A stretch of DNA of 64,000 nucleotides from Streptococcus sp. oral taxon 056 str. F0418 (lineage in GTDB: Bacteria; Bacillota; Bacilli; Lactobacillales; Streptococcaceae): the NCBI RefSeq assembly GCF_000220065.1, contig NZ_AFQU01000001.1:1260001-1324000 (forward strand), in the 5' to 3' direction. How positions within the stretch are numbered: the first letter of the stretch is position 1; each line of letters begins with the position of its first letter. Under the pieces are notes generated by a model that saw only the letters and a list, made by a program, of their open reading frames with translations, did no database searches and was not told the origin of the DNA. A program made the position numbers and the translations under genes. Shown one piece after another: positions 39,295-47,928 of the stretch.

Positions 39295-41714
39295 ATGTTA
39301 AGAGAATGGAAAGCAATTTTAAAAAACCAAGTTTTATCATTGTGTTGCTGGGGGTTTCTCTCATCCCCGCTCTGTATAATGTTATTTTCCTCAGTTCGAT
39401 GTGGGATCCTTATGGAAATGTATCTCACTTGCCAGTGGCGGTCGTTAACCAGGATAAAGCTGTAATTACAGCTGGTAAAACCTTATCTATAGGTGAGGAT
39501 CTTGTTTCAAATCTCAAGGAAAACAAGAATTTGGACTTTCATTTTGTAAGCGAGAAAGATGCACAAGATGGATTAGAAAAAGGGGATTACTATATGGTGG
39601 TCACGTTGCCTAAGGACTTGTCTGAGCGTGCAGGTAGTATCCTAAGTGACGAGCCTAAGCAAATGAATATTGACTATCAAACATCAAGCGGTCATAGTTT
39701 TATTGCTGGTAAGATGAGTGATTCAGCTATGACTTCTTTGAAACAAACCGTTGCTCAAAATGTGACCAATACCTATACAAGTGTACTCTTTAAGAATATG
39801 GGAACTTTAAAAATGGGCTTAAGCAAGGCTTCTAATGGTGCTCAACAATTAACTTCAGGTAGCCAGCAACTAGAGTCAGGTAGTCAGATACTGACGGATA
39901 ATTTAAAAACTCTGAACCAAGCGACAACGAATCTCGCTTCAGGAACCGTACAGCTGAATGCAGGCTTAGAGAGCTATACAGGAGGGGTGAAACAGTTGTC
40001 AGCTGGCGCTAGTAGCTTATCAGAAGGACTAACTACTTATGCAACAGGTGTCGCTACCGTAGCAGCGGGAGCAAGTCAGCTCTCTGAAAATTCTGCTAAT
40101 TTGCTAGGAGGGGTACAGCAAATTTCTCAGTCTGGAACTGGAGTCCAACATTTAGCGATTGGTGCAGAAAATCTGAGTACTGGTCTTGTTGCCTTAAAAA
40201 GTTCGATAGATACGAAATTGGCAAATAACCAAGACAATCTAAGACTTGTAACGACTTCATTGGCACAATTAAATGCTAGTATACAAGCTATGTCAACAGA
40301 TACAAACAATTCAACAGCTAGTATAGAAGCTTCACTAAACAGTATAGCAAGCTCTGTGCAGGCTATTCTCAACAATAACCAAGATGCCAAAGCAGCAGCT
40401 TTAGCCAGTGTTCAAGGCACAAGCGCTTATCAAAGCCTTTCTAGTGAAGCAAAAGCAGAGATTGATACGGCCGTTAGCACTAGCCAAGCAGGTAGTAATC
40501 AATCAGCGCAGGCAATTTTATCAGAAATCAATACCATGAAAACTTCATTGGAAGCGATAAAAACGACTAGCCAGACAAAAATAAGTCAACTGAACAGTGC
40601 TTCTACTCAAGTGATACCTCAAGCCGCAACGATGATAACAGGCCTTTATGATGGCTTGTCAACAATAAGCGCCAACCTTGAAATAGTAAATAAGGGAGCA
40701 AGGCAAGTCTCCGATGGAGTCGGTACTCTAAATGAGAAGTTGACAACTGGGGCGCCGCAACTAGTCCAAGGTATGACAGAGTACACAACTGCTGTAAATA
40801 AGCTCTCTGAAGGGGCTACTGGACTAGCAAACAATAATCCCATTTTGCTATCCAACGTTGATAAACTGGCCACTGGAGCGACTTACCTAGCAGATAAGTC
40901 TCCAGAGTTGACAGCTAATTTTGGAAAATTAGTGAATGGAAGTAGTCAGCTAATGAGTGGATCAGAACAGCTAGTGGATGGAGGGACAAGTTTGACAGGA
41001 CATCTGAGGACATTAGCTACAAGTACGAGTCAACTAGCCACAGGCTTGACAGAGGCAGACACTAAGCTATCAGGTTTTTCAGCTAAAGAAAGCAATGCTA
41101 AAACGTTAGCAAATCCGTTAGCATTGACCAAGACGGATAAAGACAAGGTAGAGAAAAATGGTATTGGAATGGCGCCTTATATGATTTCGGTAGCCCTGTT
41201 TGTAGCGGCTATTTCGACCAATATCATCTTTAGTACACTTCCTTCAGGAAAAGAACCCAAGACCAAATGGGACTGGTTCAAAGCTCGCCTAGAAGTAAAT
41301 GGCGTGATTTCAGTTGCAGCTGGTGTGTTGGTTTATGCTGCTGTACACATGATTGGCTTAACTGCCAACCACGAATTGGCGACCCTTGGTCTGATTATCC
41401 TAACCAGCATGACCTTTATGGCACTTGTAACAGCCTTGGTCACATGGGACAATAAGCTGGGCGCTTTCGCAGCACTTATTTTGCTACTTTTACAGCTTGC
41501 TTCCAGTGCGGGAACTTATCCTATCGAGTTAACCAATAAGATTTTCCAAGCTATGAATCCTTGGTTGCCGATGAGTTACTCTGTCTCTGGACTCCGTCAA
41601 ACTATTTCGATGGGTGGACAGATTGGAGGGCAAGTCAGCTTTCTGATAGTTGTCCTACTTCTATTTATGGTTGCTGGCGCCTTGGTCTATCGAACAGATA
41701 ACAAAAAGAGTTGA
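39295..41714 (+). pseudogene. YhgE/Pip-family membrane protein, frame broken at an A6 tract near the start
   Basis: ATG 39295 has GGAGG 5 nt upstream and reads MLREWKAILK. One extra A in 39321-39326 then continues KPSFIIVLLGVSLIPALYN, the standard family N-terminus, giving about 806 aa. A first helix is followed by a large extracellular region with many ASxLSxGxxxL-type coiled repeats (about 200-590), then five C-terminal helices. The reading frame as it stands can be opened only from an unlikely ATG at 39216. Family members are linked to phage reception or type VII-type export; function here unknown. Confidence 0.85.
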
Positions 41715-41739
41715 GAGCCTTTTGACTGAATCCTAAGAG

Positions 41740-41814
41740 GAAAAGAGAGGTCTGTCTTTCTTTTCCTTTTTATCTAAGCAACATCTCCTGAAAAAGGGGA
41801 TGTTTTGTTTTCTT
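41740..41814 (+). terminator. Two consecutive terminators after the YhgE gene
   Basis: First: AGGAAAAGA and TCTTTTCCT with T-rich flank (41742-41772). Second: AACATCTCC and GGGGATGTT followed by T-rich sequence (41780-41814). Confidence 0.7.
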
Positions 41815-41896
41815 TAAGTTTTTTTAGACTTCGTTTAAGCTTTGGTCCGTAAAATAACCAAGTAACTAATCAAGAAGCTAGAAGGGGAGAGGTCCT

Positions 41897-42634
41897 ATGG
41901 GTAAAAAAACATTTAAAGATAAATTTCAGCGATTTGAAACAAAATACGTCATTTCAAAGGAAGTTTTAGCTAAATTGCTGACGGAGTTTGAAGAATATAT
42001 GGTAGAAGACGACCATGCTTACTCAACCATCAGCAATCTCTACTATGATACGCCGACTTTTCAAATGATTCGAGAGTCTTTGGAAAAGCCTTATTTCAAA
42101 GAAAAATTGCGGGTACGAACCTACGATGGAACACCAACAGAAGACAGCCAGGTTTTCCTGGAAATAAAAAAGAAAGTACGGAAGATAGTTTATAAGCGCC
42201 GCATTTCAACAGACTTATCTGCCGCTGAGTCCTATCTAGCGGGTAATCGAGATCAGATAGATGATTCGCAGATTCGCAAGGAAATCGACTGGCTGATGGC
42301 TCGCTATCAAGAGGTTCAGCCTATGATGTATATCTATTATAATCGCTATTCTATGAAGGGGATAGAAGATCCTAATGTTCGGATCACCATTGACTATGAT
42401 TTGACCTATCGTTCGTATGATTTAAGCTTGTTAGACGGCAAATATGGGGATAAGCTCTTGCCAGAAGGCTATGTCATTATGGAGATTAAGGTTCCGGGAG
42501 CTTATCCACTCTGGTTGAGTGAGATTTTGGACCATCATCAGGTCTTTCCAAAATCCTTCTCTAAATATGGCGTTGCCTATAAGAAAACCACAGACTACAA
42601 AGGAGTTGTAAACCATGCTAAATCAATTATTTAA
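41897..42634 (+). CDS. VTC-domain polyphosphate polymerase-like protein
   Basis: 245 aa. VTC (CYTH-like tunnel) features: FQRFETKYVISKE at the N-terminus, ISNLYYDTPTF, KLRVRTYDG, VFLEIKKKVRKIVYKRRI with a basic cluster, and YVIMEIKVPGAYPLWL. Glu and Lys/Arg residues line the tunnel for triphosphate and metal. ATG 41897 has GGGGAGAGG upstream. The stop overlaps the DUF4956 start by 20 nt, so the two are coupled. VTC, DUF4956 and Cthe_2159 genes often sit together; the process they serve is not settled. Confidence 0.87.
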   Translation: MGKKTFKDKFQRFETKYVISKEVLAKLLTEFEEYMVEDDHAYSTISNLYYDTPTFQMIRESLEKPYFKEKLRVRTYDGTPTEDSQVFLEIKKKVRKIVYKRRISTDLSAAESYLAGNRDQIDDSQIRKEIDWLMARYQEVQPMMYIYYNRYSMKGIEDPNVRITIDYDLTYRSYDLSLLDGKYGDKLLPEGYVIMEIKVPGAYPLWLSEILDHHQVFPKSFSKYGVAYKKTTDYKGVVNHAKSII

Positions 42635-43295
42635 TGACGTTTTTACCAGTACGGCCGTAAAGCCATTGACTATGATGGGGGCAATCGGTGTTGCCTTAGT
42701 CTTAGGTTTGGTTGTGGCCAAGGTCTACCAGTATAAAACCGTCTACAGCAAGTCATTTGTCATGAGTTTAGCACTCCTGCCTACCTTGATTGCTATTGTT
42801 ATCTTTTTAGTTAACGGAAGCCTCGGTGCTGGGGTTGCTGTGATGGGTGCTTTCAGCTTGATTCGTTTCCGTTCAGCACCTGGTGGAGCTAAGGAGTTGG
42901 TATCTATATTTCTAGCTATGACGATCGGGATTGCGATTGGGATGGGCTATCTGGTATTTGCGACAGCTTTTACCTTGATTATGTCTGTAGCTATCTTATT
43001 ACTGGAAAAGATTAATTTTGGGCAGATGCAACATGCCATGCGCCAGTTGACGATTGTCATTCCCGAGAGTTTGGATTATGAGGTTTTGTTCGATGATATT
43101 TTTGATCAAGCAACGAATCATGTTGAACTGGCTATGGTTAAAACATCTGATATGGGTAGCTTATTTAAACTAAAGTATATTATCCAATTAAATGGGAAAA
43201 TGACAGAAAAAGCTTTAATGGATGCTTTGCGTACCCGTAATGGTAATTTAGAGATTGCCATTAGTCGCTATATCACAAAAGAAAATGAACTATAA
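42615..43295 (+). CDS. DUF4956 membrane protein
   Basis: 226 aa with four helices in residues 15-135 and a soluble C-terminal domain. The diagnostic core is GAFSLIRFRSAPGGAKELVS. The C-terminal half (MRQLTIVIPESLDYEVLFDDIFD) resembles the regulatory domain of MgtC-like proteins. It partners with the VTC protein upstream. ATG 42615 has AAAGGAG upstream within the vtc gene. Function unknown. Confidence 0.88.
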   Translation: MLNQLFNDVFTSTAVKPLTMMGAIGVALVLGLVVAKVYQYKTVYSKSFVMSLALLPTLIAIVIFLVNGSLGAGVAVMGAFSLIRFRSAPGGAKELVSIFLAMTIGIAIGMGYLVFATAFTLIMSVAILLLEKINFGQMQHAMRQLTIVIPESLDYEVLFDDIFDQATNHVELAMVKTSDMGSLFKLKYIIQLNGKMTEKALMDALRTRNGNLEIAISRYITKENEL

Positions 43296-43317
43296 TGTAC
43301 AGAGAAAGAGGCCAATC

Positions 43318-44571
43318 ATGAAAACAAGTAAACAAACAATTTTCCACAAAGTAAAGTTAATGGTCCCGCTGGTTTTATTAACCGCTAGTCTAGGAGCATG
43401 TAGTTTGACTAGTCAAGCCAATACTAACTCAAGTACGAGCGCTAAGACTAGCAAAACAACGTCAAACAAAACATCCACAGATAGCTCAGGTTACTTTACG
43501 GATAAGGATCAGGATTCTTCCTATGATGAATCAAGTGCAACTAAGGTAAGCTTAAGTGGTTCGACAGCTAAAGTCTCTGGCAATGGTGCAGCAGTATCTG
43601 GATCAACTGTCACAATCACGGCTGCGGGGACCTACATCTTGTCTGGAAGTAGCGAAAACGTTCAAATCGTTGTCAAAGCGGGAGATCAAGAGAAGGTCCA
43701 AATAGTCTTGAATGGTGTAACCATGAAAGGAACGGACGCAGCGATTCTGGTTGAAAGTGCGGACAAGACCTTCATTACCCTTGCAGAAGGAAGTCAGAAT
43801 AGCATTTCTGACTCTGCCAACCACACCAATACAGATTATGACGCAGCCATTTATAGTAAGGATGACTTGACTTTCAATGGTTCTGGTAGTTTGACGATTG
43901 AGGGCAACTATGGAAATGCAGTCGAGTCTAATGATGATTTGCGTATTACTGGCGGAACCTATACAATTAAAGCTTATAAAAATGCTCTCTCTGCAAATGA
44001 TGCTTTAAATATCAAGGATGCAACCTTGGATTTGACGGCAAATGAAGACGCTCTACACGCCGACAATGATGAAGATACGACACTTGGGAATCTCTATATC
44101 CAATCTGGGACGATTACCATTAATGCCGGTGACGACGGGATGCATGCTTCTAATGCTGCTGTGATTGACGGAGGTACAATTACAGTCTCTAAGAGTGTTG
44201 AAGCACTAGAAGGGACCAACGTGACTATTAATGGTGGTAAACTGAATCTCTATGCCACAGATGACGGCATCAACGCCTCAAGTAAAGTGACAGGAGCCAA
44301 TATCTTCATCAAGATTACGGGTGGCGACATCAAGGTAGAGGTGGGGCAAGGCGACACTGATGCTCTTGACTCTAACGGAGATATCATCATGTCAGGAGGA
44401 AATCTCGACATTACTTCTACAGTCTCTGCCTTTGACTTTGACGGAACAGCTACATACACTGGTGGAACCATTACGGTCAATGGTGAAACTCGATCTGAAA
44501 TCACAGCTGATGGACCCGGTGGGGGTGGAACCCCAGGCGGTAGTCAGGGTGGTGGACCTAGTGGACATTAA
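43318..44571 (+). CDS. Cthe_2159-like carbohydrate-binding lipoprotein (DUF4353)
   Basis: 417 aa. The signal peptide ends in lipobox LGAC (Cys about 31), followed by a Ser/Thr-rich linker. The repetitive beta-helix has recurring segments such as AIYSKDDLTFNGSGSLTI, NAVESNDDLRITGGT and EDALHADNDEDTTLG, as in Cthe_2159 polysaccharide-binding proteins with Asp-rich calcium sites. A Gly/Pro-rich tail (GGGGTPGG) follows. ATG 43318 is used because AAGAGG precedes it and it gives the signal peptide; an upstream in-frame ATG would bury it. Third gene of the VTC operon. Confidence 0.87.
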   Translation: MKTSKQTIFHKVKLMVPLVLLTASLGACSLTSQANTNSSTSAKTSKTTSNKTSTDSSGYFTDKDQDSSYDESSATKVSLSGSTAKVSGNGAAVSGSTVTITAAGTYILSGSSENVQIVVKAGDQEKVQIVLNGVTMKGTDAAILVESADKTFITLAEGSQNSISDSANHTNTDYDAAIYSKDDLTFNGSGSLTIEGNYGNAVESNDDLRITGGTYTIKAYKNALSANDALNIKDATLDLTANEDALHADNDEDTTLGNLYIQSGTITINAGDDGMHASNAAVIDGGTITVSKSVEALEGTNVTINGGKLNLYATDDGINASSKVTGANIFIKITGGDIKVEVGQGDTDALDSNGDIIMSGGNLDITSTVSAFDFDGTATYTGGTITVNGETRSEITADGPGGGGTPGGSQGGGPSGH

Positions 44572-44595
44572 GCTCGTTTCAAATAGAAATAAAAA

Positions 44596-44625
44596 AACTC
44601 CTCATTCCAGCTGGAATGAGGAGTT
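44596..44625. terminator. Palindromic terminator between the lipoprotein and LD-carboxypeptidase genes
   Basis: A perfect 30-nt palindrome, AACTCCTCATTCCAG then CTGGAATGAGGAGTT. A7 on its left gives the U tract for the minus-strand gene; the plus side has only a weak T run. Confidence 0.85.
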
Positions 44626-44629
44626 CTTA

Positions 44630-45583
44630 CTATTCATCAATTCTAATCAACATCGTCTCCGTATCTACCGTCACTTGAGCGCCAATAGTAATGGTAAAGA
44701 GTGGCTGAGTATGGGCAAAGTCCAAGTCATAGAGGACGGGAATCGTCTTTAGAATAGGATGTTTGTCCAAGATATAAAGGAGCAGCTCCTCTGTCATCTG
44801 GCATTCTTTTGGAAAGCGGCCGATGAGAAGGGCCTGTGGGTTAGGATAGGCCTGAAGGAGGGCAGCTAGATTGCGGTCAAACTCCACATAATCATCTTCC
44901 TCGGCCTCTTCAACAAAGAGGACATAGTTTTCATCTGTTGGGACATAGGGTGTTCCACGCAGGAGTGAGAAGGTGGAGAGATTGCCGCCGATAGCAGTGG
45001 CTTGGGCTTGCCCGTGGTGATAAACTTTCCACTCCGTCTCATGGAAGGTCAGTGGCGCATCAGGTAGATACCATGCATTGTCGCCCCATTTTTCACTAGG
45101 AGTTAATTCATAAGAAGTCTGGCTGACGGCCTTGAGCCAGCTCTCGGTCTGATAGTCCTGCAGGGCATCCATTTTAAAGCTGGAGTAGGACGGTCCCATG
45201 TAGGTTTTCATGCCGGTCTTGCTATAGATAGCGTTGAGCAAGGCTGTTGTGTCTGAGTAGCCGCAGAAAATCTTAGGATTTCTAGCAATCAACTCAAAGT
45301 CCAGATAGGGCAGGAGCTCATTGCAGTTGAAACCGCCGATAGTGGCCAGAATAGCATCAACGGAGTCATCTGCGAAGGCAGCATGGATGTCTGCCACTCG
45401 GCTTTCGATGGAGGCAGAGCCTAGTATATCATTTTCCAGATAATGCTCCGAAAAAGACACGGTAAATCCTAGCTTTTCCAAGCGCTCCTTGGCGGCTAGA
45501 TTGGCCTCAAAGCCACCAAGGCGTTCGATTGACGACGAGGGGCTGACGATTCGAATGTGCATACCAGGTGTGAGTTTTTTCAT
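44630..45583 (-). CDS. S66-family LD-carboxypeptidase / MccF-like peptidase
   Basis: 317 aa. The S66 Ser-Glu-His set is visible: nucleophile in FCGYSDTTALLNA, Glu in VLFVEEAEEDD and His in DFAHTQPLFTI. The N-terminal GMHIRIVSPSSSIERLG and IGGFNCNELLPYLD are family hallmarks. The subgroup resembles MccF, which cleaves acyl-sulfamoyl nucleotide antibiotics, as much as LdcA, which trims muropeptide tetrapeptides. It is cytoplasmic, with no signal peptide. It forms a leftward pair with the HAD gene 63 nt upstream. Confidence 0.88.
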   Translation of the reverse strand: MKKLTPGMHIRIVSPSSSIERLGGFEANLAAKERLEKLGFTVSFSEHYLENDILGSASIESRVADIHAAFADDSVDAILATIGGFNCNELLPYLDFELIARNPKIFCGYSDTTALLNAIYSKTGMKTYMGPSYSSFKMDALQDYQTESWLKAVSQTSYELTPSEKWGDNAWYLPDAPLTFHETEWKVYHHGQAQATAIGGNLSTFSLLRGTPYVPTDENYVLFVEEAEEDDYVEFDRNLAALLQAYPNPQALLIGRFPKECQMTEELLLYILDKHPILKTIPVLYDLDFAHTQPLFTITIGAQVTVDTETMLIRIDE

Positions 45584-45646
45584 AAGAAGACCTCCTATTT
45601 AAAATGACTACATTATACAATAGAAAATGCTAAAAGACAAGGCCAG

Positions 45647-46279
45647 CTAGGACAAGAGGATGGGAAGCACATCAGTCAGTTTTTCGACGGTCCAGTCAGC
45701 TCTTTCTTCAAGATTCTTAACTTGAGCTAGACGACTGAAGCCCTGTTTGATCCATATAGTTTTCATCCCTATCCTTTTGGCAGGAGCGATATCATTATCC
45801 AAGCGGTCACCAATCATAATAGCTTGATGAGGCAAGCAGTTAGTCTTTTGTAAGGCCAGCTTGAAAATAGCGGGGTCGGGCTTGGCCAACCCAAGGTCAG
45901 CAGAAGAAAAGATAGCGTCAAAGTAGTCTAAAATCCCAAAATCCTTCAATCGCTCTTCTAGGCCAGGTAATTGATTAGCGATAATTCCCAATTTATACTC
46001 TTGCCCCAGCTGCTCCAATATTTCCTTGGTTTGCGGATAGAGAGTTTCTAAGTCCGTTCTCCAAGCTGGGCGCTCAAGTCCATAGAAGCTTAGGGCTTCT
46101 AAGTCGCCTTTTTTATTTTTTCTAAAATAGCTGAGCATCTTATCATAGAATTCTTGATAAGAAATATCTTTTCCAGCGATGGCGGTTTTTATTCTAGCTT
46201 CATAAGCTTTGTTTTCATTGACTAGAGTTGATCCCACATCAAAAAAGAGCCACTGGCTAGTTTGTTGGATTTGTTTCAT
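45647..46279 (-). CDS. HAD-family hydrolase
   Basis: 210 aa. Motif I is the variant FFDVGSTLVNE (the second Asp replaced by Ser). Motif II is in LGIIANQLPG, motif III Lys is in GLAKPDPAIF and motif IV is IMIGDRLDNDI. The helical cap lies between residues 20 and 90. The change in motif I is common in YjjG/REG-2-like members. Substrate unknown. ATG 46279 starts MKQIQQTSQWLFFD. It is divergent from the membrane protein-nrdI pair. Confidence 0.83.
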   Translation of the reverse strand: MKQIQQTSQWLFFDVGSTLVNENKAYEARIKTAIAGKDISYQEFYDKMLSYFRKNKKGDLEALSFYGLERPAWRTDLETLYPQTKEILEQLGQEYKLGIIANQLPGLEERLKDFGILDYFDAIFSSADLGLAKPDPAIFKLALQKTNCLPHQAIMIGDRLDNDIAPAKRIGMKTIWIKQGFSRLAQVKNLEERADWTVEKLTDVLPILLS

Positions 46280-46342
46280 GACAATATTTTATCATAAAGT
46301 GCTTATTTTCTGGTGTCATGCCGTATTTTAAAGGGAAAATTA

Positions 46343-46372
46343 ACCATTCAGGAACAAAACGTGACATTTCAG
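46343..46372 (+). promoter_or_regulatory. LytTR-type direct repeat (ComE/BlpR-like site)
   Basis: ACCATTCAG (46343-46351), 12 nt, then ACATTTCAG (46364-46372): two 9-bp repeats 21 bp apart, the geometry and near-consensus (ACANTTCAG) of binding sites for LytTR response regulators such as ComE and BlpR. The right repeat ends 31 nt before the -10 box at 46404. Confidence 0.6.
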
Positions 46373-46381
46373 GAATTTAAG

Positions 46382-46409
46382 TTGTAATTTTTGGGAAATA
46401 TTTTATAAT
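46382..46409 (+). promoter_or_regulatory. Promoter of the membrane protein-nrdI pair
   Basis: TTGTAA (46382-46387), a 16-nt spacer and TATAAT (46404-46409). The -35 is weak, which fits activator dependence on the direct repeat just upstream. Confidence 0.65.
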
Positions 46410-46421
46410 AAGTATATAGAT

Positions 46422-46536
46422 ATCCGAAGGGAAGTTTGCTTTTAATAGCATAGTAATCTTATCTCTAAAATTATTTTAATCTCCTATATTTAATAATTTT
46501 TTATAAACGAATCTCCCTAAAATATTTCCCTCGGAT
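46422..46536 (+). repeat. Long-range inverted repeat in the 5' leader
   Basis: ATCCGAAGGGAA (46422-46433) faces TTCCCTCGGAT (46526-46536) across about 92 nt of A/T-rich sequence. It lies wholly within the predicted leader of the next gene. It could be a leader structure or the ends of a small mobile element. Confidence 0.5.
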
Positions 46537-46567
46537 TCTATCATTTTAAAATAGAATTGAGAATAAT

Positions 46568-47077
46568 ATGAAAAAGAAACCGATCTATTTATACAGTTTT
46601 TTGATTGTATCGATTTTAGGAAACTTTCTTGGTTTGTGGGACCTTATGACAGGCAAGCAGGTAGAGAATCCTGCACAACTATTACAACTACAAGGCAATG
46701 TCGCACAAGAATATAATCAATTTTACGATGCGGCTTTTGTATTGAATCACAATCCGGTACAGATTGCTATACATATTGTAGGTTTTTTGATATTGGTAAC
46801 AACATTTGTTTTGCTAATTAAGAAGAATTTATTTTTTGCCAATGTATTTTATATTGGTTATTCACTTTTTACGATAGTAGTCTTAGCCTACAACTATTTG
46901 CTGTCACAGCCTTTGTATCATTATTTTAGTGAACCAACATTTCGTGAGTCAGCTCAATTGATTCCTAAGGTATTGACGTTTGCAGGTGTTGGACTCAATG
47001 CAATTTTCTTAGCTGTTGTTGTCTTTAAAATCTTTCGGCAGCAAAAAGATTTGAACACTGAGGATACCACTATTTAA
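46568..47077 (+). CDS. Four-helix membrane protein of unknown function
   Basis: 169 aa. Membrane helices lie at about 8-26, 68-88, 93-113 and 133-155, with short basic loops. The first extracellular loop (about 27-65) is NQ-rich. No enzyme motif is seen and the family was not recognised. ATG 46568 has only a weak purine-rich stretch (GAATTGAGAA) upstream. It lies 77 nt before nrdI, in the same direction and likely the same transcript, and downstream of the LytTR-type site. Confidence 0.8.
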   Translation: MKKKPIYLYSFLIVSILGNFLGLWDLMTGKQVENPAQLLQLQGNVAQEYNQFYDAAFVLNHNPVQIAIHIVGFLILVTTFVLLIKKNLFFANVFYIGYSLFTIVVLAYNYLLSQPLYHYFSEPTFRESAQLIPKVLTFAGVGLNAIFLAVVVFKIFRQQKDLNTEDTTI

Positions 47078-47154
47078 GATTTGACAAATAACATTTATCA
47101 GCTTACAATTTTAAAAGAAGCGATAGATGTTATTTTTATTTTCAGGAGGAAAAA

Positions 47155-47613
47155 ATGGCAAAGGTTTCCTTAGTGTATATCAGTTTAAGTGGCAATACAG
47201 CCAGTTTTATCAAGCGTTTAACCGTTTTTTTACAAGAGCGTCATGAAGGACTTGAAGTCGAGCAGATCAATATTAAAGACTTGGTCAAAGAGGGGCAGGA
47301 TTTCTTTGTAATGGATAATCCATTTGTGGCTTTTTTACCGACTTATTTAGAAGGTGGCAATGGTGTTGACTCTGGTGATGTAGAAATCTTAACCAATGAC
47401 TTAGCAAGGTTTATTGATTTTGAAAACAATTATAAAAAATGCTTTGGTATCGTAGGTAGTGGTAATCGTAATTTCAACAATCAATATTGTCTCACAGCGA
47501 AACAATATGCTCAGCGTTTTGATTTTCCTTTGTTAGATACTTTTGAACTACGAGGACTTCAGAATGATATTGAGCGTATTGGTTGTAAGATTGAGGACTT
47601 GTATCATATTTAA
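47155..47613 (+). CDS. nrdI: NrdI flavodoxin-like protein
   Basis: 152 aa. Flavoprotein that activates the manganese cofactor of class Ib ribonucleotide reductase. The FMN phosphate loop is [11 protein letters not shown], the 50s/90s loops contain [19 protein letters not shown], and [20 protein letters not shown] is strongly conserved in streptococcal NrdI. ATG 47155 has AGGAGG upstream. nrdE and nrdF are not beside it here, so it is a stand-alone NrdI. The 177-bp repeat begins at the base after its stop codon. Confidence 0.93.
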   Translation: MAKVSLVYISLSGNTASFIKRLTVFLQERHEGLEVEQINIKDLVKEGQDFFVMDNPFVAFLPTYLEGGNGVDSGDVEILTNDLARFIDFENNYKKCFGIVGSGNRNFNNQYCLTAKQYAQRFDFPLLDTFELRGLQNDIERIGCKIEDLYHI

Positions 47614-47790
47614 GAGAGTGGGACAGAAATCGTTAATTCGTTAGAATTCGATTTCGTCGTCCCACCTCCGCACAGTTGAGTAGGGCTGTAAAAGCTGATG
47701 AAATCAGCGTAGTAGAGCCCACTCAACCACTGCGTCTTGCTCGACAATCCAAAGACAATTGAGAGGCTAGGACTTTTGTACCAGCCTCTT
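47614..47790 (+). repeat. 177-bp structured repeat, copy 3 of 3
   Basis: Same element as at 5961 and 18603. It starts at the base following the nrdI TAA. The last hairpin is GAGAGGCTAGGAC / GTACCAGCCTCTTTT. The rest of the gap to 47928 is A/T-rich with no other gene seen. Confidence 0.9.
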
Positions 47791-47928
47791 TTGTATTAAA
47801 TAAAAGCTTTGATAAAGCGAAGTAATTTACTTATTAAAAAAATTTGTTTATACTAGATGTAGCGCATTTTTTATGTTAAATCAAAATAGAATTGTTATCA
47901 CGAAAATAAAATCGAGGGGATTATTATA

